A stretch of 64,000 nt of DNA from Lunatimonas lonarensis (GCF_000390185.1 NZ_AQHR01000059.1:1-64000); one strand, 5' to 3'. Shown: positions 1 through 8,607, numbered from the stretch's first letter. The notes: generated from the letters alone by a model not told the origin. A program made the numbers and translations.

Positions 1-391
1 AAGATAGTGACATTTTGTGTAATTTAATAATAGACTTTATGTAATACCCGTCAAATGTAATCGAAACAAACGTAATAAACGAAATATAAGTTAATTTTTC
101 AGTTCATTTTAAGGAGGCCAAATACGGCTTCCAACTTTAAAAGCTTGTCTATTGATTTCTTCCAATGACCTAAATAAGCTGATTCGGTTGTAACTATCGT
201 TGATGGAGGAGCAAAAAAAAGCGGTCAATTGGCCGCTTTCCTTGTTTCATTACTTCTCTATTTACGATTTTTTAGAAAGCTGATTTGATGCGTAACCGCT
301 GATTACAAAATCCGCCAAAAAGAAAAACCAAGAGGGCTTACCTCCTGGCTTTCCTTAGCGCAATCCTTCCAAAATAGGGGCGAAGGTTCAA
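1..391. other. Intergenic region downstream of dabA
   Basis: This AT-rich stretch lies 3' of dabA at the left edge of the window. No convincing ORF, RNA gene or repeat is visible. The only recognisable element is the minus-strand hairpin terminator at about 212-240. Whatever lies left of position 1 is outside the window, so this may also hold the promoter or tail of a neighbouring gene. Confidence 0.6.
212..240 (-). terminator. Intrinsic terminator of the dabBA operon
   Basis: Arms AAAGCGG (218-224) and CCGCTTT (233-239) pair around a short loop that can extend by further pairs. On the minus strand the stem is followed by eight T residues (the A-run at 213-220). This is the expected place to end transcription of dabA, whose stop codon is about 150 nt upstream. 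Confidence 0.75.
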
Positions 392-2869
392 TCAGACACA
401 CTCCCACTGCAAATCCCCAATGTAACGATAGGCCACCTTGCCCTGTTCGTCCATTGCAAAGAGGTATATCCATCCATTATCGCAGAGGTTTCGTACGGCA
501 GGATGTTTGGCGAGTATGTCATTCATGGCATCCAGCGGTGCTTCGATCACCACACTCAGCCGGGCAGGTTCGTGTTGATACTTTTCTCCATCATGTACCG
601 ATTGAAAGGGAAGGCCCACACGCAGATCTCCGGAATGCCCTTCCAGGACGCCCAATCCGGCAGTCACATTATGGAGCGTCTTGTTTCCCGATCCAAAATG
701 CTTGTTGTCTACGGTTGATCCATAATATTGCAGATTGATCCAGCTCGTCACCACCATGGGGGCAGTCATGATCAACTCGAGAATAGAGAACCCACGGTCT
801 TTTTTCCAGTCGTAGGAGTGTAGGAAAGACTTACCACCAAGATCCAGGCCTTTTGTCCGCTCACGAGGCGCCACCACAAAGGCTGTACAACCGGCCAGCC
901 CCCACTCGGGACGAATCTGAGACCAGTCTTTGCTTCGGGCGATCACTGCCTTATCCTGATTGGTGTCGATGGCCATACGAAGTGCCCGCTCAGCCCTAGC
1001 TGCCTTACCAGCCTTTGCCAGAGACACCTTCACCTCTTCCAAAGCGGCCATTTTGTCGGACGGAACCTCCCATTCATTGTAGATCGTCACTTCGTCCGTG
1101 GTCGTATCATGAAGGCAGGCCAAAAAGATGGTGTCCTCAGGTATTGCGATCGATTCCTTTGTCAGTCCCTCGCGTACAGACCGATCATTCAGTACCGCTG
1201 CGGCCACCTTCGCGTTCGCCTCACCGGTATGGCCTCCGCAAGCCCCGCAGTCCAATCCGGTAGCATGGGGGTTGTTGACCGTAGTGCTGCCATGCCCGAC
1301 AACTAGCACAAACCGGGCAAAGTTCTCTGTAAGCGACATGGCTTTCAGCGCGTTCTTCGCAAGTTGGATTCGGGTTTGTACCGGAATGCCCACCACTAGA
1401 TCTCCATGGCTACGCTCCTCCAGGCATACCCCTTTTTGCTGAGATCCAAGGCCCTTCAGCCCTGCCTGGTCTGGATGGGGCACCGGACGAGTGATACCAA
1501 AGGAATCGGTGAACAGCTTGGGAAGAAAAGAGATTCCCAAGGGACTCACGAAACTAAAGCAGGTAACCGCGCCGGACTTAAACGATCTCCAAACCTGGCT
1601 GACCTGATGGTGGAGGATTCGCTTTTTGTAAGCAGCCTCGTGGGAGGCCTTATCGGTAGTAACTTCAAGCACGGTAGGACCGGTGGGGATGAGAACCGGA
1701 CACTGGGCCTCCCCTTCGCCGCGCGCGAGTGGCACAAACTGAATAGGGAAGGCAAAGAATCCGGCAAATCCCATGGTTTCTATCCGTTGGTCGGCTTGTT
1801 CCAAGTTGCGACGGAATACCTCCGAACGCACATCTATACAGAAAATCGCCTGCGCCAACGTCGGCTGGGAAGGCTTGGAGGGCATGGATTCGGTTCCTTG
1901 GAACTTTTCAAAAAGCTCCCGTTGGATCGACAATTCAAATGCATCCTGCAGCAGCACGGATTGGGAAAGCTCTCGGGCCACTTCGGTGTCTTCTGTAAAT
2001 TCGGATAGGTTTTTCTTGGCCGACATCCAGCTAAGATTTAGCTCCCGAACCGGGAGCGAACGGAGTAAGCAGGCCTCCCAGCAAAGGAGTACCGTAAGGA
2101 ACTCGACCATATACCCGCCTTTTTTCCCATACAATTCACTATCCCAATCCAAGCGGGCAGCATGGGCTGCCCATCCTCCCACACGCAGCAACAAGCGGTG
2201 CAGATAAAAAGGCAATCCTTCATCAGGCACCCCGAGCAAATCAAGTGCAGCCTGCGCAGCGTGCAACGGATGATCGGGCAGCGATCGAACCATTTTTCGA
2301 AATCCTTTCAAACCGCTGATCTCAGGAGTCAAATCAATCTGCGCCTCCCGCTTCCAAGACTCGAAAGCTCCCAGCTGGGAATCAGCAGCCTGCCATAAAG
2401 CTTGCCCATTGTCAAAATAGGAGGCAGCCCAAGCGGAGATTCGGGCAACTGAAAATCGGACCCAATCCTGTGAAGATACTTGGGATGCTACATCTGCCAG
2501 TGTAAAAACCCTAGGGCTCGGCAGAGGGAAATCAGGTGTGGCTTCCAATTGCCGAATAAAAGCCTCCAAATCTACCTCGTGAAGGGATTTATGCTGAAAA
2601 GCAGCGAGCAAATCTGCCTTCTTGATCTTTCCCTCACGGATCTTGTTTCTGTAAAATGACAGTGGCAGCGTTATTCGGATACCGGCCGTATCGGATAATT
2701 GCTGGGCTGCTCTTTCAAAGGTCTGCCCGGTAAAACCCAGGAAGGGGTTCACCGCTACGAAATTTTCCAACGGCCACAGGGGAGCAATTTTTTTACAGGC
2801 TTCCTGTAGACTTTCTGTCAATGACGCCTGCTTGGTTTCTTTTGCAGTCGCTAGCACGTGTTGTTCCAT
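392..2869 (-). CDS. dabA: DabA, inorganic carbon transporter subunit (DUF2309/UPF0753)
   Basis: The 825-residue product matches the DUF2309 family, whose characterised member DabA works with a membrane partner (DabB) to accumulate dissolved inorganic carbon. The proposed mechanism is energy-coupled, one-way carbonic anhydrase-like hydration of CO2 at the inner face of the membrane. The four zinc-site residues known from the family are visible at the right spacing: C344 and D346 in FCIDVRSE, H526 in VVGHGS, and C541 in GLDCGACGG. The gene lies 55 nt downstream of dabB on the same strand and ends in an intrinsic terminator. Length and motifs look intact, so the system is probably functional. 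No RuBisCO or carboxysome gene is present nearby, so the bicarbonate presumably feeds anaplerotic and biosynthetic carboxylations in a heterotroph. Confidence 0.93.
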   Translation of the reverse strand: MEQHVLATAKETKQASLTESLQEACKKIAPLWPLENFVAVNPFLGFTGQTFERAAQQLSDTAGIRITLPLSFYRNKIREGKIKKADLLAAFQHKSLHEVDLEAFIRQLEATPDFPLPSPRVFTLADVASQVSSQDWVRFSVARISAWAASYFDNGQALWQAADSQLGAFESWKREAQIDLTPEISGLKGFRKMVRSLPDHPLHAAQAALDLLGVPDEGLPFYLHRLLLRVGGWAAHAARLDWDSELYGKKGGYMVEFLTVLLCWEACLLRSLPVRELNLSWMSAKKNLSEFTEDTEVARELSQSVLLQDAFELSIQRELFEKFQGTESMPSKPSQPTLAQAIFCIDVRSEVFRRNLEQADQRIETMGFAGFFAFPIQFVPLARGEGEAQCPVLIPTGPTVLEVTTDKASHEAAYKKRILHHQVSQVWRSFKSGAVTCFSFVSPLGISFLPKLFTDSFGITRPVPHPDQAGLKGLGSQQKGVCLEERSHGDLVVGIPVQTRIQLAKNALKAMSLTENFARFVLVVGHGSTTVNNPHATGLDCGACGGHTGEANAKVAAAVLNDRSVREGLTKESIAIPEDTIFLACLHDTTTDEVTIYNEWEVPSDKMAALEEVKVSLAKAGKAARAERALRMAIDTNQDKAVIARSKDWSQIRPEWGLAGCTAFVVAPRERTKGLDLGGKSFLHSYDWKKDRGFSILELIMTAPMVVTSWINLQYYGSTVDNKHFGSGNKTLHNVTAGLGVLEGHSGDLRVGLPFQSVHDGEKYQHEPARLSVVIEAPLDAMNDILAKHPAVRNLCDNGWIYLFAMDEQGKVAYRYIGDLQWECV

Positions 2870-2924
2870 TTGTTTTATAAAGGCTGAAAGGTTTTCGATT
2901 CATATTCAGGGTAGGGTGATAAAA

Positions 2925-4580
2925 CTACCGGAGGGTATCCATGCGCCCAGACCTATGGGAAGACGCCCCGGGCAATGGTGCGGGCTGTACCCTGCCCAAA
3001 TCGGTGGACGGAATCCGAAATGCCTGAATGATGCGATCAAACCAGGCATTGGCATAAAAACCATTCCTGAAATGTACGGCCATGGACTGGTAGGCAGGAT
3101 TATGGATTAAAAAGGGAGAAAAAAGCTGCAAAAACACTGCGGTGGCAAAACCTCCCAATGCAATTGCCATTCCGGTTGTTTTGCCCGTGCCCGGTACGGA
3201 AAGCCCGGGTAGCTGGGATCCAATAAGGTACTGCATGGTGGATTCCAGTACGAAAAAGGATATCGTAACCGTAACTGCGAGCACCACGGCGCGAGCAAGC
3301 AGTCCTGTATGCAGCTGTTGAGCCAAAGCTGAAGAAAAGATACGGGCCAGACCGAGCACAATGACGGCTCCAACAAATACCAACGAGCGCTCCTGAACCG
3401 GATCAATGCCCCATAGCATGGCAAAACCAGCATAAAGGAGTAAGGCCAGAAGAATTCCCGCAACAATCTGCATGGCGGTCACCGTTCTTGTGACAGCCAC
3501 CACCCGTGAAGCGCGGAGCACGTCGATTACGCTACCGGAAGACAAAAACGCGTGGGCTTTGTAAAAAGAATGGGCAACCAAGTGAAGCATCGCTGCCGGA
3601 TACACCCCCAAGCCACAAACCATCAGGCTAAATCCCATATGACCGACGCTGGAATATACCAAAGCCGTCTTGATGGAGGTTTGCGTCATGTAGGCCACCG
3701 AGGCAAATACCGCAGTGAACGCCCCCAAAACCAATAACAGAATCGGCGCAAACGTACTGGCATCCATCACAAAGGCCATGCGGATAATCAGAAAAGGACC
3801 GGCATTCAATAAACCGGCATGAAGTAAGGCCGAAACCGGGGTCGGTGTTTCCATCACTTCAATCAACCAGCCGTGAGTTGGAAACTGTGCTGATTTGAAC
3901 ACGGCTGCCAAAGCAAGGAACAAGGCGGCAAACTCTATGGAAAGTGAACCGCCGTCGGTGATTATCCGATTTTTTAGGCCCTCAAAAATGAGCTCCAAGT
4001 TGCCGGATCCAAACTCGCCATACAGCAGGGCAAGTGCAATCAATAAGCAACCATCTCCCAATCTCGCAAGTATAAACTTCTTTTTGGCAGCAACTTGCGC
4101 TCCAGGTCGCTCAGGGTAAAAGAGCAGCAAACGGTGTAGGCATACGCTGGTTAGCACCCAAGAGATAAAGAGCAAGCCAATATTACCGGAAATCACAAGC
4201 AACTGAACCGTGGCCACGGTAGCCGCCATCTTTCCAATAAAGGCTCCATGCCGTTGATCCCCGTCGAGGTAATTCCGACTAAACCTGATCACGATGTACC
4301 CTAGCAGGGATATCATGCCCAACATGAGCGTGCTAAGGGAATCTAGGCGAATGCTTAGTCCCACCTCTTTGATTCCCAACAAGCCGGATGCAACCATCCC
4401 GTCCCTGACAACAAAAAAAGCACAAAAGGCAATTATCAAGATACTGGTAAGGGAAGCCGCTCTGCTGGCGAAAAGAACATTTTTGGGCGATGGGCCGGGC
4501 TGAAACCATGAGGTAACAGCCACGGCCACATAAACCGCCGGAGAGAGTAATGCAATAAGCGTAAGGACGTTTTCTGTCAT
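2925..4580 (-). CDS. dabB: DabB, NuoL/MrpA-like proton-conducting membrane partner of DabA
   Basis: This 551-residue, highly hydrophobic protein belongs to the proton-translocating antiporter family of complex I subunit L (Proton_antipo_M). Family hallmarks are visible: RLDSLSTLML near the N-terminus, FKSAQFPTHGWL followed by METPTPVSALLHAG in the central helices, TSIKTALVYSSVGHMGF, and LVAHSFYKAHAFL with its membrane-embedded lysine. No other nuo or mrp genes are adjacent, and the partner is dabA 55 nt downstream. This makes DabB a much better call than an NADH dehydrogenase subunit. It should supply the proton-motive-force coupling for DabA. No exact -7 promoter box was found directly upstream of the start. 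Confidence 0.9.
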   Translation of the reverse strand: MTENVLTLIALLSPAVYVAVAVTSWFQPGPSPKNVLFASRAASLTSILIIAFCAFFVVRDGMVASGLLGIKEVGLSIRLDSLSTLMLGMISLLGYIVIRFSRNYLDGDQRHGAFIGKMAATVATVQLLVISGNIGLLFISWVLTSVCLHRLLLFYPERPGAQVAAKKKFILARLGDGCLLIALALLYGEFGSGNLELIFEGLKNRIITDGGSLSIEFAALFLALAAVFKSAQFPTHGWLIEVMETPTPVSALLHAGLLNAGPFLIIRMAFVMDASTFAPILLLVLGAFTAVFASVAYMTQTSIKTALVYSSVGHMGFSLMVCGLGVYPAAMLHLVAHSFYKAHAFLSSGSVIDVLRASRVVAVTRTVTAMQIVAGILLALLLYAGFAMLWGIDPVQERSLVFVGAVIVLGLARIFSSALAQQLHTGLLARAVVLAVTVTISFFVLESTMQYLIGSQLPGLSVPGTGKTTGMAIALGGFATAVFLQLFSPFLIHNPAYQSMAVHFRNGFYANAWFDRIIQAFRIPSTDLGRVQPAPLPGASSHRSGRMDTLR

Positions 4581-5021
4581 GGAAAGGTTTTTTTACGGCA
4601 CAAAGTTTTGAAAAATAATCCATAAGTTTTCATTTTGATTTAGTATGGAAACCATAAAGGATTTTTATGATTCGAAATCAATAAAAGGTGTTCTACTCTC
4701 CATGAATAGTCAAGACAGGCCTTCGGGTAAACGTTACCTGAGAAACTACCCATAGCGACTTCTCATAGCAAAGGATTGAAAACGCATGGAAAATTCAAGC
4801 CGGCCGGCGGCGGTCAGGCATGATGGCTGCTACACATTTTATGAGGTTTATAGAACATGCGAGATTCCACTGACTCTGGGGGAGGCTGTCCTTGCCTTGG
4901 GCACTGGAAAAGTTGTGAGCGCCATCAATCATAGGCAGGTAAAAAAAATGCCTGTTTCCGGCTATCGAAACCGGAAACAGGCAGTGGCGTTGCTTCTCCA
5001 AATGACGACGGGCAGTCTTAG
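4581..5021. other. Intergenic region between dabB and the SMP-30-like gene
   Basis: This 441-bp gap carries the minus-strand terminator of the SMP-30-like gene at 4941-4982. The rest should hold the promoter of dabB, but no exact TAnnTTTG box was found. A short open frame on the plus strand (4786-5025) overlaps the terminator and has no protein-like features, so it was not called. Confidence 0.5.
4941..4982 (-). terminator. Intrinsic terminator after the SMP-30-like lipoprotein gene
   Basis: A perfect 12-bp stem, GCCTGTTTCCGG (4950-4961) with CCGGAAACAGGC (4971-4982), encloses a 9-nt loop. On the minus strand it is followed by a run of T residues (4941-4948). It lies about 40 nt after the stop codon of the gene at 5022-5951. 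Confidence 0.9.
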
Positions 5022-5951
5022 CTAGTAAAAAAGATTAAAGGCCCTTCCGGGGCTTTCTACTCGGAAATAGTCGATGTTGCCGCTGTCCTGAAGGGTTACG
5101 AAGGCAGTCTTACCATCGGGTCCGCCAAAAGCGATGTTCGAAGGCTTGCTGCCTGACATGGTGATCTCTTCCAATACCGCTCCGGCCGGGGAAAGCTTGA
5201 CCACCGTGCCTTTACCGTGGCGGGTAATGTAGAGGTTGCCATCCACATCACAGCGCATGCCATCCATGCCGAAGTCTTCAAACTGAATCAGTAATCGTTT
5301 GTTGCTGATCTCTCCGCTGGGAGAAAGGTCATAGGCCCAAACGTTTCGCTGCACCGACTCATTGACATACAAAGTTTTATTGTCGGGGCTGACTTCTATA
5401 CCATTGGTAGTTCCCATTTCGGCTTCCAAGAGTTCGAATCTACCCTCCTTACCAACCCTCCATATCTGTCCGTTGCTGTTCTTCCAGCTAGGGTCACTGG
5501 CGAATACGATATCATTGTCCATGATAGCGATGTCGTTTGGCTGGTTCAAAGTGGGTTCGTGTGCGTACACACTTATTTCCTTCGTCTGCATGTCCACCTG
5601 TAGTACGTTGTGGCCGGTATAATCGGCGATCAGCATCTTTCCGTTACTGTGAAAACGGATCCCATTTCCGGTGCTACCCTCTGGAAGTTCAATGAAGATG
5701 GACACCTCTCCGTCAGGAGTTACTTTACCGATGGTGCCTTCCCGGTACACATTAACCACGTAAAGATTGCCGTCTCTATCTACAGCGGGCCCTTCAATAC
5801 CTCCTGTAAATTCTCCCCCACTTGTAAAGGGCTTGGCTACGTAATATTCTTCGGCTGATGGGTTTTCCATGGTTTGGGACTGGTTTTTGTTGGAATTGGA
5901 AGTGCAGGCAGCCAGCATGGCCACTCCCGCAAGGAGCAAATTTCTCTTCAT
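5022..5951 (-). CDS. SMP-30/gluconolactonase-like beta-propeller lipoprotein
   Basis: The 309-residue product starts with a lipoprotein signal peptide, with MLAAC as the lipobox and C16 as the lipidated cysteine. This is followed by a low-complexity Ser/Asn linker and a six-bladed SMP-30/LRE-type propeller. Blade motifs include EGPAVDRDGNLYVVN, QPNDIAIMDND, TNGIEVSPDNKTLYVNES and GMRCDVDGNLYITRHGKG. In the family these Glu, Asn and Asp positions ligate a divalent metal that activates water for lactone hydrolysis. The expected acidic ligand in the YVNES stretch is less certain. A periplasm- or outer-membrane-anchored sugar lactonase is the likely role, but the substrate cannot be read from sequence. 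The gene appears monocistronic, with a TATCTTTG box 36 nt upstream and a strong terminator downstream. Confidence 0.8.
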   Translation of the reverse strand: MKRNLLLAGVAMLAACTSNSNKNQSQTMENPSAEEYYVAKPFTSGGEFTGGIEGPAVDRDGNLYVVNVYREGTIGKVTPDGEVSIFIELPEGSTGNGIRFHSNGKMLIADYTGHNVLQVDMQTKEISVYAHEPTLNQPNDIAIMDNDIVFASDPSWKNSNGQIWRVGKEGRFELLEAEMGTTNGIEVSPDNKTLYVNESVQRNVWAYDLSPSGEISNKRLLIQFEDFGMDGMRCDVDGNLYITRHGKGTVVKLSPAGAVLEEITMSGSKPSNIAFGGPDGKTAFVTLQDSGNIDYFRVESPGRAFNLFY

Positions 5952-5986
5952 GTGCGTAATTGGATTCTATCCGTGGGTTGAATGAT

Positions 5987-5994
5987 CAAAGATA
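5987..5994 (-). promoter_or_regulatory. Candidate -7 promoter box (TATCTTTG)
   Basis: Read on the minus strand, this is an exact match to the Bacteroidota primary sigma -7 consensus TAnnTTTG. It would place the transcript start about 30 nt before the SMP-30-like gene. A clear TTG at -33 is not present; a TTTAG sits at about the right distance. Confidence 0.45.
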
Positions 5995-6068
5995 AGGCGA
6001 TCGCTTCCTAAAGATAGAAAGTTTGTCCCGCATATTTCACGATTCCATTCATTTTTCCACTGGCGGAA

Positions 6069-6593
6069 CTACCAGCTCTGCTGCCTTTCCAGCCAGGCTG
6101 CCGCTGCCTCGAGACGTGCCACAGAGGAACCACTGACCGCCAGCAAAGGTAGGCCCCGATCTTCCAACAACTGCTGGTACACCCCGTAGAAGTACGCGCG
6201 CATAGATGGATCCGGGTGTTCGCGCAGTGGATCCGCCTCCCAAGGCATATCTACGCCGGTAAGGATATAGGCATCATAGTGCCTACTTTTGAGCTGCTGG
6301 GTAATCCACGGATCCACCTTACCGTATTTGTGTTCACTCCACACCTTTATCACGTGTAGATCCGTATCGCAAAACAAGAAATTCCTCGCCGAGGCAGCCA
6401 ACGTATCTTCGCTGATTACCTGGCCCTCCGCAATCTTCAATAGGTCATCGTAATCATACGAGCCGTTGCGCTGGTTTAGGTATTCCCGGGCGTACTCGGG
6501 TACCCAGGGTTCGCCGAAGTAAGCGGCGAGATCGGCACTGAGGGTACTCTTTCCCGTGGACTCGGGGCCTATGATGACTACGCGCTTAAGCAT
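6069..6593 (-). CDS. NadR-type P-loop kinase (putative ribosylnicotinamide kinase)
   Basis: The 174-residue AAA_28/NadR-like ATPase has the Walker A motif GPESTGKST at residues 9-17. It is followed by family-typical VPEYAREYL, FCDTDLHVIKVWSEHKYG and the YDAYILTGVDMPWEADPLRE segment. In bifunctional NadR this domain phosphorylates nicotinamide riboside to NMN. Here it stands alone without the adenylyltransferase domain. It overlaps the 3' end of pnuC by 8 bp, so import and phosphorylation of the riboside would be translationally coupled, trapping the vitamin in the cell. The substrate is inferred from the family and from the pnuC neighbour. A related thiamine salvage pairing exists in Bacteroidota but is not supported here, since no TPP riboswitch is present. 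Confidence 0.8.
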   Translation of the reverse strand: MLKRVVIIGPESTGKSTLSADLAAYFGEPWVPEYAREYLNQRNGSYDYDDLLKIAEGQVISEDTLAASARNFLFCDTDLHVIKVWSEHKYGKVDPWITQQLKSRHYDAYILTGVDMPWEADPLREHPDPSMRAYFYGVYQQLLEDRGLPLLAVSGSSVARLEAAAAWLERQQSW

Positions 6594-7218
6594 GGGCAGA
6601 AACCTGTTTTGCAGATTTTATCCAGGCCATTAGTCCCATTACCGCCAAGACCGTGAACACCAAAAACTGAAAAGAGGTAAGCACCAACCCCTTGTACAAA
6701 TAAAGAGGTACCGACACCAAATCCGTGATAATCCAGGCTATCCAATTCTCCACCTTTTTCTTGGCCATCAGCCACATGCCCACAAAGGCCGTAGCAGTGG
6801 TAAAGGAGTCCCACTGGGGTACATCGCTATCGGTAAAAGTGACCAGCACAACATATAATACCACATACGAACCTACCAGTAACAGCAAGGAATTCAAAAT
6901 TCCCTTCCGGCTCAACCAGGTAACGGGTAGCCGGTAACTGCCCGGCTTAGGCCTGGACCAAACATACCAACCATAAATAGACATGCTGAAATAATAGGCA
7001 TTGATCCCCATGTCTGCATACAACTTCACTTGGAGGCATATCCACACATAAATCAACGTGCTGACGATCCCCGTCGGAAACACCAGTATATTCTCCTTCA
7101 TCGAGTAAAACACCGATGCCAATCCAAAAAAAACAGCCACGGCCTCCAACCAGGACATTTCCGCAATACCGGCCTGAAGCCCTTCCATGAACCAATCCAT
7201 GGGCCGAAAATCGAACAA
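6586..7218 (-). CDS. pnuC: PnuC, nicotinamide riboside-type vitamin transporter
   Basis: This 210-residue membrane protein has about seven transmembrane segments. It carries the PnuC hallmark region NAYYFSMSIYGWYVW (around residues 80-95) and the conserved N-terminal GLASVFYSMKENILVFPTG loop. PnuC proteins mediate facilitated diffusion of a vitamin riboside, with trapping provided by a cytoplasmic kinase. That kinase is the overlapping NadR-like gene downstream. The promoter region is shared with a divergent outer-membrane protein gene and contains a 9-bp-arm inverted repeat that could be an operator. Nicotinamide riboside is the likeliest substrate. Confidence 0.87.
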   Translation of the reverse strand: MFDFRPMDWFMEGLQAGIAEMSWLEAVAVFFGLASVFYSMKENILVFPTGIVSTLIYVWICLQVKLYADMGINAYYFSMSIYGWYVWSRPKPGSYRLPVTWLSRKGILNSLLLLVGSYVVLYVVLVTFTDSDVPQWDSFTTATAFVGMWLMAKKKVENWIAWIITDLVSVPLYLYKGLVLTSFQFLVFTVLAVMGLMAWIKSAKQVSAHA

Positions 7219-7265
7219 AAAAGACGGAATCGGAAATTTCCCCCGCAGTTAGCCCTAGATTAATT

Positions 7266-7287
7266 ATTTACTAAATTATTAGTAAAT
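7266..7287. promoter_or_regulatory. Perfect inverted repeat in the pnuC/OMP divergent promoter region
   Basis: Arms ATTTACTAA (7266-7274) and TTAGTAAAT (7279-7287) are perfect complements separated by ATTA. The site lies between two divergent genes, 48 nt upstream of pnuC and 77 nt upstream of the outer-membrane protein start. There is no T-run, so it looks like a dimeric repressor site rather than a terminator. The regulator is unknown; a regulator of NAD metabolism would fit the neighbour. Confidence 0.45.
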
Positions 7288-7363
7288 TCGCAAACCTTAT
7301 GAGTTGCTACCCGTAAGTTAGGTGTCTGGGAATAAAACTTTTTACCTCCCTAAAATTCAGTTT

Positions 7364-7948
7364 ATGAAACAATTTATCGGATACCTTTTTCTGTCCTTCC
7401 TTTTTTTGGCTCCACTATCCGCCTCCTATGCCCAGTTTGCCAAAGGGGAGGCATTTATCGGAGGCGGGATAAACCTAGATGTGTACACTGCGACCAATTC
7501 CCAAACCCGCACTTTATTCGGACTGCAACCTTCGATCGGAATTTTTACGTCGTCACAAGACGCCGTGGGTATTTCTCCGGTTCTCAGCATCAACAGTGGT
7601 CTATCCAGTACCTATGCCAGGCATTCCGGTGGGGTCTCCCTTTTTTACAGAAGGTATGTGACCATTACCGAAAAGCTTTTTTTTCAGTTCGGCCCCTCGA
7701 TGGTTTACCTCACCAACCTGAGCGATGAATACAAATTCAACGATCTATCCCTACGCTTTTCACCTGGAATGACCTACCGTCCCACAACACGGTGGATGTT
7801 TGATCTTTCCTTGGGCTCCTTGAATTACCGATTGGTAAATAGGGCCATCAGCACGACGAGTAAAAATACATCCCGGCAGTTTACAGCCAACGTGTCCAAT
7901 TCAGGGTTTGTCACCGTTGCCTATATCTTTACCCGCAAAAACCAATGA
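7364..7948 (+). CDS. Small outer-membrane beta-barrel protein
   Basis: The product is 194 residues from ATG 7364. This start was chosen over an upstream GTG because it begins a clean signal peptide, MKQFIGYLFLSFLFLAPL, ending in SYAQ. The mature part shows alternating hydrophobic beta strands with Tyr/Phe girdles and a final aromatic strand, FVTVAYIFTRKNQ, as in small Bacteroidota OMPs. No specific family was recognised. It overlaps the following OMP gene by four bases (ATGA), so the two form a transcription unit. A role as a small porin or structural barrel is inference. Confidence 0.65.
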   Translation: MKQFIGYLFLSFLFLAPLSASYAQFAKGEAFIGGGINLDVYTATNSQTRTLFGLQPSIGIFTSSQDAVGISPVLSINSGLSSTYARHSGGVSLFYRRYVTITEKLFFQFGPSMVYLTNLSDEYKFNDLSLRFSPGMTYRPTTRWMFDLSLGSLNYRLVNRAISTTSKNTSRQFTANVSNSGFVTVAYIFTRKNQ

Positions 7949-8607
7949 ACTGGCTCACTAAAACAACCCTTTTCATTGCCATCCTGATGGTCTACTCGCA
8001 GGCTGCATTCTCTCAGCTGGAGAATAGAACCCACTCCCTGGGGCTTGAATTCTCAGGTGGCATCTTCAAAGATTCTTGGGAAGTCGCCGGTGCAAATTTC
8101 GGTTCATTGCGAATCACTCCATCCTATGCATACTTTTTCCGAGATGGCCTCGCCGTGGTAACGGGGGCTACTGCAAACAGACGGACGCAAGAATGGTCGT
8201 TTATTGACGGCAATCCAAACGAGCGATTTATTAGAGACTTTCGGGTGTTTTCGGGAATCCGGAAACACGTGCAGGTCGCGGAAAAATTTTAGCTTCTAGG
8301 CACCTTGGGTGCTTTTTATCAGCATGAAAACGAAGAATTGTACTTACTCATGGGCTCGCCGCTACAGGAAGAGTCCGTGGACCGAAAGCGTGAGTTTGGG
8401 GTCTTTGCCGAAGGCGGCATCATCTACTTCCCAAATCCCCGATGGAGCTTAGAGCTGATTTTTCTACAAGGAGACCTCGCGAGGATGAAAAATTCAAGCA
8501 GATCTTCACAAGGTGAAGGAGAAATTACCGGCTATCGTTTCGGAATTAAAGGCATGATGGACCAGCCGACATTGGGCATACGGTACTATTTTTTACGGAA
8601 GCCATAG
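7945..8607 (+). pseudogene. Outer-membrane beta-barrel gene interrupted by an in-frame TAG
   Basis: Two open segments, 7945-8289 and 8293-8607, lie in the same reading frame and are separated only by the TAG codon at 8290-8292 (codon 116). The N-terminal half has a signal peptide (MNWLTKTTLFIAILMVYSQ, cleavage after FSQ). The C-terminal half contains the remaining strands and ends in the OMP-like GIRYYFLRKP. Reading through the stop gives an uninterrupted strand, EKF-stop-LLGTLGAFYQ, where Tyr would be expected. The whole is 220 codons, similar in size and plan to the preceding OMP. The simplest reading is a recent single-base nonsense mutation or a sequencing error; the coding character downstream is intact. 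Confidence 0.75.

Noticed and set aside
1406-2008. 200-codon open frame on the plus strand inside dabA
   Set aside because: It is antisense to a well-conserved gene with all catalytic residues, and its translation has no protein-like features.
2925-4580. Annotation of dabB as NADH dehydrogenase subunit L (nuoL)
   Set aside because: No other complex I genes are present and the adjacent gene is dabA, so the DabB role is better supported.
4716-4740. Short hairpin GGTAA-ACG-TTACC upstream of dabB
   Set aside because: Only a 5-bp stem with a 3-nt loop and no T-run; expected by chance in this much intergenic DNA.
4786-5025. 79-codon plus-strand open frame between dabB and the SMP-30-like gene
   Set aside because: It runs through the strong minus-strand terminator and has no recognisable domain.
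7219-7363. Possible TPP riboswitch before pnuC
   Set aside because: The conserved CTGAGA core is absent on the relevant strand and the space is too short for the full aptamer plus promoter.
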